Shown: positions 1-9,315 of the stretch, piece by piece
Numbering within the stretch: position 1 is the stretch's first letter
Layout of the letters: each line of letters begins with the position of its first letter
Origin: Bernardetia sp. MNP-M8
GTDB lineage: Bacteria > Bacteroidota > Bacteroidia > Cytophagales > Bernardetiaceae
Length of the DNA stretch: 64,000 bases
Direction of reading: 5' to 3'
Assembly: GCF_037126285.1 (NCBI RefSeq)
Contig: NZ_CP147012.1
Location: 2,046,001 to 2,110,000 of the forward strand
The notes under the pieces: model-generated
Database searches by the model: none
What the model was told of the DNA's origin: nothing
The model's input: only the letters and a program-made list of their open reading frames with translations
Translations under genes and position numbers: made by a program

Positions 1-2235
1 CAACGTCTTCAAATGCTAATCGATAATGGAATCATGGGACTTGTTTTGGTTCTGATTTGTCTAGGACTTTTTCTTAGTCTTCGTCTTTCCTTTTGGGTAG
101 CTATGGGTATTCCAATTTCATTTGCAGGAATGTTTGTTATTGCTGCCTTAATGGGAATTACGATTAATATGATTTCCCTTTTCGGAATGATACTCGTTGT
201 CGGTATTTTGGTAGATGATGGTATTGTGATTGGAGAAAATATTTTTACGCACTTTGAGATGGGCAAGTCGCCTATGCGAGCAACTGTTGATGGTACTTTT
301 GAGGTAATGCCTTCTGTTTTTACGTCTGTCCTTACAACAATTGTAGCCTTTTTGCCTATTGCTATTGGTATTGAAGGATTTGATTTTCTTCAAGAAATGG
401 GACTTATTGTAGTCCTTTGTTTGGGCGTTTCGCTGATTGAAGCCTTTTTTGTTTTGCCTTCTCACCTTACTCATAAAGATATGGGAGATACAAAAAGTGA
501 AGGAAAATTTAGAGGAACACTAAATAAAGGCATTGATTTTTTACGTCATAAAGTTTATGGAACTGCACTTGCCCACGTTTTACGCTTTCGTTATGTGTAT
601 GTTTTTGTTCCTGTTGTTTTTGTGATGCTTGTTCTAGGACTGATAAACGGGCAATTTATAAAAGTAGTTTTCTTTCCAAATATTCCTTTTGATAGTTTTG
701 ATGCCAGTATTGCCTTTAAAGCAGGAACGCCAAAAGAAAAAGTTATTTCTTATTTAGAACGCTTCGAAAAGGCTACTTGGGAAGTAAACGACGAACTCAA
801 AAAAGAATATAAGGACGAGAAAAATTTTATCAATTACACCTTTAGAAACTTAGGAAGAACTTCAGATGGAAGTGAAAGTGGTTCGCATGCAGGACATGTT
901 TCTATTTCGCTTTTGGATATGGATGATAGAGAAATTACCAGTAATGAAATTTCAAACCGAGTAAAAGAAAAAATAGGTAAGATTCCAGAAGCCGAAACCT
1001 TTACTGTTGCAGGGAGAAACCGTTTTGGAAAACCTATTTCAGTTCGTTTATTATCCAAAAATAATGAAGCCTTAGACCAAGCTACCGAAGAACTTAAAAG
1101 AGAGCTTGAAAATTTTTCAGAGCTTAAAGAAGTCACAGATAATCAGCGAGTAGGACGAAGAGAGCTTCAATTAGAACTCAAACCTAAAGCCTATTTCTTA
1201 GGACTTACACACGCAGATATTACTAACCAAATCAGACAAGGTTTTTTTGGAGAAGAAATACAACGACTTCAAAAAGGAACAGATGAGGTACGTGTGTGGG
1301 TGCGTTATCCAGAAGCTAGTAGAGAAACTTTAGGACAACTTGAAACTATGCGTATCAAAATGGCTGATGGAAAAGAAATTCCTTTGTCAGAAGTTGCTTC
1401 TTATACCATTGATAGAGGGATTGTAGATATCAAACACTTCAATGGCTCAAGAGAAATTGCTGTAGAAGCAGAATTAGCTGATCCAAATGGTTCACCTGTT
1501 AGTATTATCCAAAAACTAACAGATTCTACATTTGTAGATATGAAAAGTAAATATCCAAGTCTTTCTTTTGAATTTGGTGGACAACAGCAACGCAGTAGTC
1601 AGTCGCAAGAATCGTTGAAGTTTGCACTTCCAATTATGCTTTTTGTAATTATTCTTTTGATTACACTTACTTTTCGTTCGCTGAGTCAGTCGCTTTTAGT
1701 AATGTGTTTGATTCCTTTGGGACTGTTTTGTGCTGTCTTTGGTCATTTCTTTGCTGATAAGCCTGTTTCTCTTTTGAGTTTATGGGGAATTTTGGCACTT
1801 TCAGGTGTAATTATCAATGATGCCGTAGTTTTGGTCAGTAAGTTCAATTCCAATTTACAAGAAGGAATGACAATGCCTGATGCCATTTATAATGCAGGAA
1901 TTTCTCGTTTTAGAGCAATTTTACTTACAACTATCACGACTGTTGCAGGACTTGCACCACTTATCATGGAAACAAGTTTTCAAGCTCAATTCTTGATTCC
2001 GATGGCTGTTTCGGTGGCTTATGGAGTTGGTTTTGGTACGTTCTTGATTCTACTTATTTTCCCTGTTATTCTGCTTGTTGTAAATGATATGCGTAGAATG
2101 ATTGTTTATTCTAAGCGTTGGGTTAAACACACTTGGAAAGGATATAAAGGAGAAGTTCTTTATCCCACTTCCGAAGAAGTAGAACCTGCCAATCGTGAAA
2201 TGATACGTTTGAAAATTATGAAGGAAATGGAGTAA
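1..2235 (+). CDS. RND efflux permease, C-terminal part (5' end cut by window)
   Basis: This is an inner-membrane proton-driven efflux pump subunit of the RND superfamily. The frame is open to the first base, so roughly the first third (TM1 to TM3 and half of the first porter domain) is missing. What remains shows the TM4 proton-relay motif GILVDDGIVIGEN (paired Asp at residues 68-69, counting from the Met at position 13), a large soluble porter domain (about 210-530), then a second membrane half with the conserved stretch GVIINDAVVLVSKFN. The C-terminus after the last span is about 50 residues and charged. Family and membrane layout are clear; substrate is not. Periplasmic adaptor and outer-membrane partners would normally lie upstream, outside the window. 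No same-strand gene follows within 20 kb. Confidence 0.93.
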   Translation, partial: QRLQMLIDNGIMGLVLVLICLGLFLSLRLSFWVAMGIPISFAGMFVIAALMGITINMISLFGMILVVGILVDDGIVIGENIFTHFEMGKSPMRATVDGTFEVMPSVFTSVLTTIVAFLPIAIGIEGFDFLQEMGLIVVLCLGVSLIEAFFVLPSHLTHKDMGDTKSEGKFRGTLNKGIDFLRHKVYGTALAHVLRFRYVYVFVPVVFVMLVLGLINGQFIKVVFFPNIPFDSFDASIAFKAGTPKEKVISYLERFEKATWEVNDELKKEYKDEKNFINYTFRNLGRTSDGSESGSHAGHVSISLLDMDDREITSNEISNRVKEKIGKIPEAETFTVAGRNRFGKPISVRLLSKNNEALDQATEELKRELENFSELKEVTDNQRVGRRELQLELKPKAYFLGLTHADITNQIRQGFFGEEIQRLQKGTDEVRVWVRYPEASRETLGQLETMRIKMADGKEIPLSEVASYTIDRGIVDIKHFNGSREIAVEAELADPNGSPVSIIQKLTDSTFVDMKSKYPSLSFEFGGQQQRSSQSQESLKFALPIMLFVIILLITLTFRSLSQSLLVMCLIPLGLFCAVFGHFFADKPVSLLSLWGILALSGVIINDAVVLVSKFNSNLQEGMTMPDAIYNAGISRFRAILLTTITTVAGLAPLIMETSFQAQFLIPMAVSVAYGVGFGTFLILLIFPVILLVVNDMRRMIVYSKRWVKHTWKGYKGEVLYPTSEEVEPANREMIRLKIMKEME

Positions 2236-2241
2236 TTTTTA

Positions 2242-2490
2242 TGTGTCGTTTGTGCAGACACCATGTCCGTCAAGTTAAGAAAACTGTTCTCTATTTTTCC
2301 CATTATCAACGTCCATTTTGGCTTCGCCGACTTAAAAGTTCTTCGAAAATACACGATTGCTAAGAGAGAAAAGTGCTGATTTTGTTTATTTTACCTTATC
2401 AATCGTCAGTTATCGAAGATAACAAGACGTTGATAATGGTAGAATAAACAATAGCTTGACAGCTATGGTGGAGACACAAACAAAGGCTAG
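2242..2490. repeat. Large imperfect inverted repeat, MITE-like
   Basis: The arms of this roughly 250-bp segment face each other. Inner arms of 14 bp (2300-2313 and 2426-2439, ccattatcaacgtc and its complement) match perfectly. Outer arms (about 2244-2274 and 2455-2486) match over most of their length, including gtcaag/cttgac, atggtg and cacaaac blocks. The middle holds a further weaker copy of the inner arm (about 2383-2407). No protein is encoded. It could be a non-autonomous element or a long structured RNA; I cannot tell which from one copy. Confidence 0.5.
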
Positions 2491-2510
2491 ATAATTTTAT
2501 CATGAATAAC

Positions 2511-2554
2511 AAAAAAATTGCCTTACTTTTATTATAGAAGTAAGGCAATTTTTT
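2511..2554. terminator. Bidirectional rho-independent terminator
   Basis: A perfect 13-bp stem (2514-2526 with 2540-2552, aaaattgccttac) is flanked by A runs on the left and T runs on the right, so it can act on both strands. On the minus strand it lies directly after the secreted protein gene that ends at 2565. Confidence 0.75.
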
Positions 2555-2564
2555 GTGGAAATTT

Positions 2565-3386
2565 TTAGCAACCACAATAACCAGAAATTGTCAAAATCTT
2601 ATTTTTGTTTTCTATAATACTTATGTAACAACCTGCTCCTTGATCACTCGGCTCAATAGATATAATTTTTGTTTTTTTATCAAATGTAATTGTATGAGGT
2701 ATTGTATTTTCATCATAATATTCTTGATAATATAAAACAATAGCAAAAAAGTAAGCTTCTCTCAAAGATAAATTTGGAATCATCATATCCCAATCCATTC
2801 CTCCTTCACCACAACTATTTTGTTTATATTGTATATCTTTTTTGCTCCCAAATTTTTGTTGAAAAGCACAATCGTATTCATCTTCTCCATCATACTTTTG
2901 CCTTTTTATTTCATATCTATCATGATTTTTAAAATTACTTTGTAGATAATATAAATCACTAGATAAATAATCATTCTCTTGTGTTCCTCTATAATCCAAA
3001 ACAGGCACAGGAAATTTAGTCAAATACCCATCAAAAACATAGCCTTCTAAATTATTCAAACTATCAATCTGACTGATTACTTTCACTTTTTGCATTCGTC
3101 CTTTTATCTCAAAATATTTTGTTTCTTGAACTGTTAGTTCATCAGAAATTGTATCTTGATTTAATAAAACTATTTTAGTGGCGTAGGGAAGTTTAGCTAA
3201 TTTATTACAGGTCAGATTTGCACTATCTCTCAAATAAATTCCGTGAGAAGCCATAATATTGAAAGTGTCTTTTTCAATTACAGATTCTGTTTTTTTGCTT
3301 GTTGAAATGGAATTTTTAGGAATAGAAAAGCTAGTCAATGCTAAAAAGCTAAAGACTAAAATGAGTAGTAAATAATTGGTTTTCAT
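2565..3386 (-). CDS. Secreted SH3-like protein, tandem paralogue A
   Basis: The protein has 273 residues and a signal peptide (MKTNYLLLILVFSFLALTS, then polar sequence). Residues about 45-75 (ASHGIYLRDSANLTCNKLAKL and following) resemble a bacterial SH3 domain, which often binds cell wall or protein ligands. The tail (about 200-273) has an LSLREAYFFAIVLYYQEYY segment, a GAGCY motif and a final CGC. The next gene upstream is a paralogue. Their first 150 or so residues are nearly identical, also at DNA level, while the C-terminal halves differ. Function is unknown. Confidence 0.8.
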   Translation of the reverse strand: MKTNYLLLILVFSFLALTSFSIPKNSISTSKKTESVIEKDTFNIMASHGIYLRDSANLTCNKLAKLPYATKIVLLNQDTISDELTVQETKYFEIKGRMQKVKVISQIDSLNNLEGYVFDGYLTKFPVPVLDYRGTQENDYLSSDLYYLQSNFKNHDRYEIKRQKYDGEDEYDCAFQQKFGSKKDIQYKQNSCGEGGMDWDMMIPNLSLREAYFFAIVLYYQEYYDENTIPHTITFDKKTKIISIEPSDQGAGCYISIIENKNKILTISGYCGC

Positions 3387-3428
3387 ATCGTTGTTAGTTT
3401 TGACTGATTTTAATAAATTGGTTCTTAC

Positions 3429-4241
3429 TTAACACGCCCAACATTCATATTCAATAACTAATTCATTCGTATTATTTTTAAATATAGAATAATAACATCC
3501 CACTCCTGAGAGAGGTTCTATAATAAAGCTATTATTATTTTTATCAAAAATTACTACATCTCCTTCATTATATTCGTTGTTTTCACTAAAGAATAATACT
3601 AGAGAGAAAAAATAGGCTTCTCGTATCGACAAATTAGGAATTATTATTTTATGTATAGGAACATCGACAGTTGTAGATTCATTGTATTCATAAGTTATAT
3701 TTTCGCCATACCTTTTCTTCCATTTAATAATCCAATCTTCATTTTCCTTATGTCTTTCAATAGCATATTTTTCAGACTCCTTAAAGTTACCTTTCAAATA
3801 ATTTAATTCAGAACTCAAATAATCATTTTCCTTTGTTCCTCTATAATCCAAAACAGGTACTGGAAATTTAGTCAAATACCCATCAAAAACATAGCCTTCC
3901 AAATCATTCAAGCTATCAATCTGACTGATTACTTTCACTTTTTGCATTCGTCCTTTTATCTCAAAATATTTTGTTTCTTGAACTGTTAGTTCATCAGAAA
4001 TTGTATCTTGATTTAATAAAACTATTTTAGTGGCATAGGGAAGTTTAGCTAATTTATTACAAGTTAAGTTTGCACTATCTCTCAAAAAAATTCCGTGAGA
4101 AGCCATAATATTGAGGGTGTCTTTTTCAATTACAGATTCTGTTTTTTTGCTTGTTGAAATGGAATTTTTAGAAATAGAAAAGCTAGTTAAGGCTAGAAAA
4201 CTAAAGGCTATAAGAAGTGATAATAAATAATTGATTTTCAT
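3429..4241 (-). CDS. Secreted SH3-like protein, tandem paralogue B
   Basis: The protein is 270 residues if it starts at MKINYLLSLLIAFSFLALTS. An in-frame upstream start at 4355 would add 38 residues ahead of the signal peptide and is unlikely. The N-terminal SH3-like part is almost the same as paralogue A. The C-terminal half has diverged but keeps the LSIREAYFF segment, a GVGCYYSI motif and a final CWAC. The two genes lie 42 bp apart and probably form one transcript that ends at the terminator near 2530. This looks like a recent tandem duplication with conversion or selection acting unevenly on the two halves. Confidence 0.8.
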   Translation of the reverse strand: MKINYLLSLLIAFSFLALTSFSISKNSISTSKKTESVIEKDTLNIMASHGIFLRDSANLTCNKLAKLPYATKIVLLNQDTISDELTVQETKYFEIKGRMQKVKVISQIDSLNDLEGYVFDGYLTKFPVPVLDYRGTKENDYLSSELNYLKGNFKESEKYAIERHKENEDWIIKWKKRYGENITYEYNESTTVDVPIHKIIIPNLSIREAYFFSLVLFFSENNEYNEGDVVIFDKNNNSFIIEPLSGVGCYYSIFKNNTNELVIEYECWAC

Positions 4242-4885
4242 TTTTGATGATTCAAGTTGTAAGTTATTTTTTATCAGTACGGCTAAAGTACTGGTTTCGT
4301 TAAAAAAATCGAATAAAAAAACCTTTCCTAAAAAGAAAAGGTATTTTTTGTCCACTTACTTACTTTACTTACTACTTAAACTGTTCAGAAAATCGAACGA
4401 CGATTTCATTCCTCAAAAGAAAGTGTAAAAATTGTCAGTTGCTAAAAATTTGTTTATCTAATAAATAAACGCTAACTAACGGCTTTCTTTCTTGATTTTC
4501 CAGAATTTTAGTTTGCTATGATTTTAGTATGAAACCAAAACAAACACTCACAAAAAATAAGATTTTGATAAAAATGGTGTAATTCCCAATAAAGAGAAGC
4601 TACAAACAAAAATCTTGGTGAGTAAATATCTTTTCATTCTACATCTTTTTGTAGAAGTTATTATCTATATTTCAATCTGTTTGCCAAGCCAAATTAATTA
4701 TGCTATTTTTTTGATTTTTTCTATGAATTAATATAAAAACGTTTATTTAAGCAAATAGAGCTAGTTTTTTAAAGAAGTTTTTTTTTTCTTAGTTTTTTCG
4801 ATTCTATTTTTATAGTCAATTCCTTTCCAAAATGAAAAGGTGTTTTTTTCATTGTGAAAATTAGATAGAATAAGTCTAATTAAAA
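4242..4885. other. Gene-free spacer with two similar plus-strand hairpins
   Basis: I see no supportable gene here. Two short hairpins followed by T runs (about 4315-4350 and 4820-4850) share the pattern cctttc...gaaaaggt then T6-7. They point rightward although no plus-strand gene precedes them. They may be terminators left from a lost gene, or chance structures in very AT-rich DNA. Confidence 0.35.
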
Positions 4886-5608
4886 CTACATATCAAATTT
4901 ACCAAGTTGCCTTAAAAGTGCATTAAAATCTTTTGGGTATTCTGTTATTGCTTTTATAACTTCTCCATTCATTCCATTAAAAGCTAATTCTTTTGCATGA
5001 AGAGCTACACGCTGCATCAGAGGAAGTTCTTCTTCCCATTTTTTAAGATTGAATTTTTTGCGCTTGATTTCTGACAAGAATAAATCTTTTCCTCCATACG
5101 CTTTATCAGCCACCAAAGGCGCACCTATAGTCTGTGCATGCACACGAATTTGATGCAAACGCCCAGTAATCGGACGACATTCCAAAAGTGTATAATGACG
5201 GAAAGCCTCTAAAGTAGTAAAAAATGTAAGTGAATGCTTTCCTTGTTTGTAGTTAACAGCTGAAAGTCCATTTTTCATTTTGTGTAAAGGAACTTCAACA
5301 GCTTGCTCTTGAAAATCATGCACTCCCACAGCAATAGCATGATAAACTTTTTCTACCTGACGTTCTTGAAATTGAATAGAAAGATGACGATAGGCTTCAA
5401 AGTGTTTTGCTATTGCAACAGCTCCACTTGTTTCCTTGTCCAAACGGTGTCCCAATTTTGCTTCTGGTAGTTCTGCTCTGACAATCTGTAAAAGATTCAT
5501 CGCATTTCCTAAGCGTTCATCTAAAGAAGACAAAAAAGGAGGTTTATCAACAATTAAATAATCGTCGTTTTCAAAAATAACAAGGTCAGAAAGTTTATAG
5601 CGTTTCAT
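4886..5608 (-). CDS. RluA-family RNA pseudouridine synthase
   Basis: This enzyme isomerises uridine to pseudouridine in rRNA or tRNA. At 240 residues it is a compact member with no N-terminal S4 domain. The catalytic motif GHRLDKETSG is at residues 53-62, with the nucleophilic Asp at 57. The later motifs expected of the family are present: KVYHAIAVG, then RPITGRLHQIRVHAQTIGAPLVADKAYGG around residues 140-168. The N-terminus (FENDDYLIVDKPPFL) is the usual family opening. The target base cannot be told from sequence. It is a single-gene unit with a promoter box about 45 bp upstream of the start. Confidence 0.9.
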   Translation of the reverse strand: MKRYKLSDLVIFENDDYLIVDKPPFLSSLDERLGNAMNLLQIVRAELPEAKLGHRLDKETSGAVAIAKHFEAYRHLSIQFQERQVEKVYHAIAVGVHDFQEQAVEVPLHKMKNGLSAVNYKQGKHSLTFFTTLEAFRHYTLLECRPITGRLHQIRVHAQTIGAPLVADKAYGGKDLFLSEIKRKKFNLKKWEEELPLMQRVALHAKELAFNGMNGEVIKAITEYPKDFNALLRQLGKFDM

Positions 5609-5650
5609 AAAATACTCTACAGAATAAAGAAAGTCAAAAAATAAAGACTA

Positions 5651-5658
5651 CAAAATTA
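5651..5658 (-). promoter_or_regulatory. Bacteroidota -7 box (TAATTTTG)
   Basis: On the minus strand TAATTTTG fits the Bacteroidota -7 consensus TAnnTTTG exactly and lies 43 bp before the pseudouridine synthase start. A TTG sits 15 bp further upstream, somewhat closer than the usual -33 spacing. Confidence 0.4.
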
Positions 5659-5816
5659 CGTATTTATTTGATTCAATTACGAATTACAAATTAAAAATTA
5701 CGATTTGTTGAGTATTCTAGTTATAAATGAAATGTTTTTGATTTTTTGGTATTGCTAAGAATTTCGTAGATTGTGTATTTATTGTTTTTAATTAAAAGAT
5801 AAAAATTTGCCTTGTA

Positions 5817-6002
5817 TTAGATGTTATCACAGTTAATGTTTATGTCCCTATGTTGTACTCTCATATTGTGTAATGCAACTGCAATTCTAAATATTCGTTC
5901 TCTCACCTTAAAAATTTTGAATCTAATTTTGTTCTGTATAGTTTTCAGTCATTTTACACCTATAAATGTGTGTTCTACTGTCATTCTTAAAATTATATTA
6001 CT
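5817..6002 (-). pseudogene. Decayed DDE transposase C-terminal fragment
   Basis: Translating the minus strand gives RMTVEHTFIGVK, one in-frame TGA, then LKTIQNKIRFKIFKVRER and IFRIAVALHNMRVQHRD, ending at a TAA. This matches the closing part of IS5-type DDE transposases, where the Glu of the catalytic triad lies in a VEH/VEN segment followed by a basic helix and an A-x-x-L-x-N-x-R stretch. Nothing upstream continues the frame. The end of the fragment overlaps the sequence gttatcacagtt (5824-5835), which is also the terminal repeat of the small element at 9949-10089. The assignment rests on pattern recognition, not a search. Confidence 0.55.
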
Positions 6003-6039
6003 TTTTTAGTTTTTGTCTAGTAGTATGTATTTTCACAAT

Positions 6040-6080
6040 AAAAAACGAACCACCTCTTTTTTTGAGATAGTTCGTTTTTT
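6040..6080. terminator. Terminator downstream of isocitrate lyase
   Basis: A perfect 11-bp stem (aaaaaacgaac, 6040-6050, with 6070-6080) encloses a 19-nt loop. A and T runs on the two sides make it usable in both directions. It lies 57 bp past the isocitrate lyase stop. Confidence 0.75.
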
Positions 6081-6136
6081 ATTATTTACTTTATACCTGT
6101 ACTGACACTTTAAAATGTCTGCCAGTTTACTTTTAT

Positions 6137-7462
6137 TTAAGCATCAGCTTTTGCGTCATGAAATTGCTCTTCTTCCGTTGAACCTTTCAAGGCAGCAGTA
6201 GATAAACCTTCGCCTACGATAGCTTGAGCTACTTGATCAAAATAACCAGCACCTACAAAACGTTGGTGTTTAGTTCCAGTATAGCCTTTTTCTTCGTAAT
6301 CAAATTCTTTGTCTTGAAGACGAGAATAAGCAGCCATTCCTTCAGTTTTGTATTTTAATGCAAGTTCGAACATTCCCATGTTTAAGCTATGGAAACCTGC
6401 AAGTGTTACGAATTGGAATTTGTAACCCATTTCTCCTAATTGCTGTTGGAAACTAGCAATTGTGTCTTTATCTAAATTAGCTGTCCAGTTGAAAGAAGGC
6501 GAACAGTTATACGCCAATAATTTACCTGGGAATTTTTCATGAATTTTTTCAGCAAAATAACGAGCTTCCTCTACATCTGGCTTACCAGTTTCACACCAAA
6601 CTACATCAGCATACGGTGCATACGCCAATCCACGAGCAACAGCAGCTTCAATTCCACCTTTCAAAACAAAAAATCCTTCTGAAGTACGAGGCTCATCAGA
6701 AATAAATGGAGCATCAGTTTCGTCAATATCACTTGTAATCAAAAATGAACCATTTGCATCTGTACGAGCAATCAGAACAGTAGGAACATCCAAAACATCA
6801 GCAGCCAAACGAGCAGCTTTCAATTTTTGAACAGCTTCTTTAGTAGGAACTAATACTTTTCCTCCCATGTGTCCACATTTTTTAGCAGAAGAAAGTTGAT
6901 CTTCAAAGTGAACACCTGCTGCACCTGCTTCAATCATTGCTTTCATAAGTTCAAAAGCATTCAAAACACCCCCAAAACCAGCTTCTGCATCAGCTACAAT
7001 TGGAGCTAACCAATGAATTGGTTCTTGCCCTTCTGCATTTTCAATTTGGTCAGCACGTAAAAGAGCGTTATTGATACGAGTTACCATTTTTGGAACACTA
7101 TCAGCAGGGTACAAACTTTGGTCTGGATACATTTGTCCAGCATTGTTTCCATCTGCTGCTACCTGCCAGCCACTCATATAAATAGCTTTCAAACCAGCTT
7201 TTACTTGCTGTACAGCTTGGTTTCCTGTAATTGCACCTAATGAATTTACATAAGGTTCATTGTGCATAAGATTCCACAAACGCTCTGCGCCCATACGTCC
7301 TAATGTATGTTCTACTTTTACTGAACCACGTAATTTAGCTACATCTTCTCCTGTATAATCTCTAGTAATTCCTTTCCAACGAGCTGATGTTTTCCATTCG
7401 TTTTCTAATTCTGACACGCTTCTGTGAGCAAATTTGTTCGAAGTTCCGTTTGTCTTAGACAT
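6137..7462 (-). CDS. aceA: Isocitrate lyase
   Basis: This enzyme cleaves isocitrate to glyoxylate and succinate, the first step of the glyoxylate shunt. At 441 residues it has the usual bacterial length. The active-site signature [11 protein letters not shown] is at residues 194-204, with catalytic Cys196. Metal- and substrate-binding stretches are visible: SGWQVAAD (97-104), [13 protein letters not shown] (153-165), ARTDA, and [12 protein letters not shown] in the second half. Malate synthase lies directly upstream on the same strand, so the two shunt enzymes are coded together. A 34-bp palindrome lies between them, and the aceA leader carries a cagttatca repeat. Confidence 0.97.
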   Translation of the reverse strand: MSKTNGTSNKFAHRSVSELENEWKTSARWKGITRDYTGEDVAKLRGSVKVEHTLGRMGAERLWNLMHNEPYVNSLGAITGNQAVQQVKAGLKAIYMSGWQVAADGNNAGQMYPDQSLYPADSVPKMVTRINNALLRADQIENAEGQEPIHWLAPIVADAEAGFGGVLNAFELMKAMIEAGAAGVHFEDQLSSAKKCGHMGGKVLVPTKEAVQKLKAARLAADVLDVPTVLIARTDANGSFLITSDIDETDAPFISDEPRTSEGFFVLKGGIEAAVARGLAYAPYADVVWCETGKPDVEEARYFAEKIHEKFPGKLLAYNCSPSFNWTANLDKDTIASFQQQLGEMGYKFQFVTLAGFHSLNMGMFELALKYKTEGMAAYSRLQDKEFDYEEKGYTGTKHQRFVGAGYFDQVAQAIVGEGLSTAALKGSTEEEQFHDAKADA

Positions 7463-7469
7463 AATATTT

Positions 7470-7500
7470 CAGTTATCAGTTTTTCAGTTATCAGTTATCA
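7470..7500. repeat. Short repeat in aceA leader
   Basis: The nonamer cagttatca occurs at 7470, 7485 and 7492, immediately upstream of the aceA start on the minus strand. It could be an operator-like repeat or simple-sequence drift; the spacing (15 and 7 bp) is not regular. Confidence 0.3.
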
Positions 7501-7637
7501 ATTACTCATAATCAGTAAATCACAATCTAATAACAGGTTTTAAATTATTTTTTTATGTTAGAAATACAGTTTGGCGTGTGTTTGTGCTTGTCGATTTATT
7601 GTGTGTCCAGTTAAGGATTTTGGTTTTTCTTTTTACT

Positions 7638-7671
7638 AGACCCTAAGTGTTTCTGAAAACCCTTAGGGTCT
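7638..7671. repeat. 34-bp palindrome, TCAG-loop family (copy 1)
   Basis: Two 15-nt arms (agaccctaagtgttt and its near complement, one mismatch) surround a 4-nt loop that reads TCAG on the minus strand. Length, loop and the gtttTCAGaaac core match the copies at 51888 and 53427. No T run follows on either strand, so it is not a standard terminator. It sits between malate synthase and aceA. Confidence 0.65.
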
Positions 7672-7677
7672 AAAACT

Positions 7678-9315
7678 TTATATTAAATGGTATGCTTCTG
7701 TTGTCAAAAAGTCTTTGTATTCTTTTGTGAAAACCAATCCTTCCATAAGCTCTTTTGCTTTTGGAAATTTTGAGTTTTCGAAGTCAAAGTTTGGATATTG
7801 AGCAGCTTCATCTTTTATAGATTGATACTCTTCTTCCATACATTTTCTCAAATATTCTTCTGTAATTGGCTTACTGCTATCTCCATCCAATACAGCATTT
7901 GGATTGTTGAGCCATTGCCAAAGTTGTGTTCTTGAAATTTCGGCTGTTGCTGCGTCTTCCATTAAATTAAAAATAGCTGCTGCACCAACTCCATCTAGCC
8001 AAGAAGCGATATAACGAATACCTACATTGAAGTTCATTCTGACACCTGCATCAGTAATTTTTCCCCCTTCGATATCAAAGTTGGTAAGATTTTTTGCAGT
8101 TTCTTCTACATTTACATCTTCTCTCAAACGGTCTTTTTGGTTGGGTTTGTCTCCAAATTTAGCATCAAAAACATCTTTTGCTACTTTTACCAAATCTGGG
8201 TGCGCTACCCAAGAACCATCAAAACCATCATTGGCTTCACGTTCTTTGTCTTTCCTTACTTTTTCGAAGGCTTGTTTGTTGATTTCCTCGTCGTGTCGTG
8301 TTGGAATAAAAGCAGACATTCCACCAATAGCGTGCGCTCCTCTTGTATGACACCCTTTTACCAAAAGTTCAGTGTAAGCTCTCATAAATGGAACTGTCAT
8401 TGTAATTTGTCCACGGTCAGGAAGTGGATTTTTGACTACATTTCTGAATTTTTTGATAGCAGAGAAAATATAATCCCAACGTCCTGCATTGATTCCTGCC
8501 ATGTGGTCTTTGAGTTCGTATAAGATTTCCTCAATCTCAAAAGAAGCCATAATAGTTTCTAAAAGAACAGTTGCTTTAAACGTTCCGATAGGAATATCAA
8601 GATAATTTTCAGCAAAAACAAAAGCCTCATTCCAAAGACGAGCCTCTAAATGAGATTCTATTTTTGGAAGGTAAAAATAAGCTCCCGAACCACGATTCAT
8701 AAGTTCTTTTGCATTGTGGAAAACATATAAACCAAAGTCAAAAAGACCTCCAGAAATAGGTTTTCCTTCAATCAATAAATTCTTTTCATTAAGATGCCAA
8801 CCACGAGGACGAACCAGCAAAACAGCCGTTTCTTTATTCAATTCATAGTGTTTATTTTTCTTTTCATCGTGGAAAGTAATTGTTTTGCGAATAGCATCAT
8901 AACAATTTATCTGACCTTGAACAGCATTTTCCCAAGTAGGTGAATTTGAATCTTCAAAGTCTGCCATAAAAATATTTGCACCCGAATTAAGTGCATTTAT
9001 CATCATTTTTCTTTCAACAGGTCCTGTAATTTCTACTCTTCTATCTTGTAAGTCTTTCGGAATTGGAGCAACTTTCCACGTTTTGTCTTCTCTGATATGC
9101 TTCGTTTCGGCTAAGAAAGTAGGCATTATTCCATTATTGATTTGCTCTTGTCTTTTATTTCTTTTTTCTAATAATTCGTGGCGACGAGCATCAAATTTTT
9201 GGTGTAACTCTGCCAAAAAAATAAGGGCATCATCAGTAAGTATTTTCTTAAATTCAGGCGTAACTTCTCCTTTCACTTCTAGATTCACTAGAAGTTCAGA
9301 TTTTGTGTTAGACAT
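7678..9315 (-). CDS. aceB: Malate synthase A
   Basis: This enzyme condenses glyoxylate with acetyl-CoA to give malate, the second glyoxylate-shunt step. I start it at MSNTKSELLV (545 residues), which fits the known length of the A-type enzyme; an in-frame start at 9435 would add 40 unrelated residues. Visible motifs in order are MADFEDSNSPTW, RPRGWHLNEKNL, PKIESHLEARLWNEAF, GINAGRWDYIFS, and near the C-terminus NLMEDAATAEISR, which carries the catalytic Asp. The gene is followed by aceA on the same strand. Confidence 0.96.
   Translation of the reverse strand: MSNTKSELLVNLEVKGEVTPEFKKILTDDALIFLAELHQKFDARRHELLEKRNKRQEQINNGIMPTFLAETKHIREDKTWKVAPIPKDLQDRRVEITGPVERKMMINALNSGANIFMADFEDSNSPTWENAVQGQINCYDAIRKTITFHDEKKNKHYELNKETAVLLVRPRGWHLNEKNLLIEGKPISGGLFDFGLYVFHNAKELMNRGSGAYFYLPKIESHLEARLWNEAFVFAENYLDIPIGTFKATVLLETIMASFEIEEILYELKDHMAGINAGRWDYIFSAIKKFRNVVKNPLPDRGQITMTVPFMRAYTELLVKGCHTRGAHAIGGMSAFIPTRHDEEINKQAFEKVRKDKEREANDGFDGSWVAHPDLVKVAKDVFDAKFGDKPNQKDRLREDVNVEETAKNLTNFDIEGGKITDAGVRMNFNVGIRYIASWLDGVGAAAIFNLMEDAATAEISRTQLWQWLNNPNAVLDGDSSKPITEEYLRKCMEEEYQSIKDEAAQYPNFDFENSKFPKAKELMEGLVFTKEYKDFLTTEAYHLI

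Noticed and set aside
148-474. Antisense frame of 108 residues inside the RND gene
   Set aside because: It is a shadow of the clear sense gene with implausible composition.
2160-2354. Minus-strand frame of 64 residues across the RND stop and the inverted repeat
   Set aside because: It mixes antisense permease sequence with repeat sequence and has no family pattern.
5821-6009. Plus-strand frame of 62 residues rich in Leu, Ile and Cys
   Set aside because: It lies opposite the transposase-like fragment on the minus strand, which has recognisable motifs; the plus frame has no family pattern.
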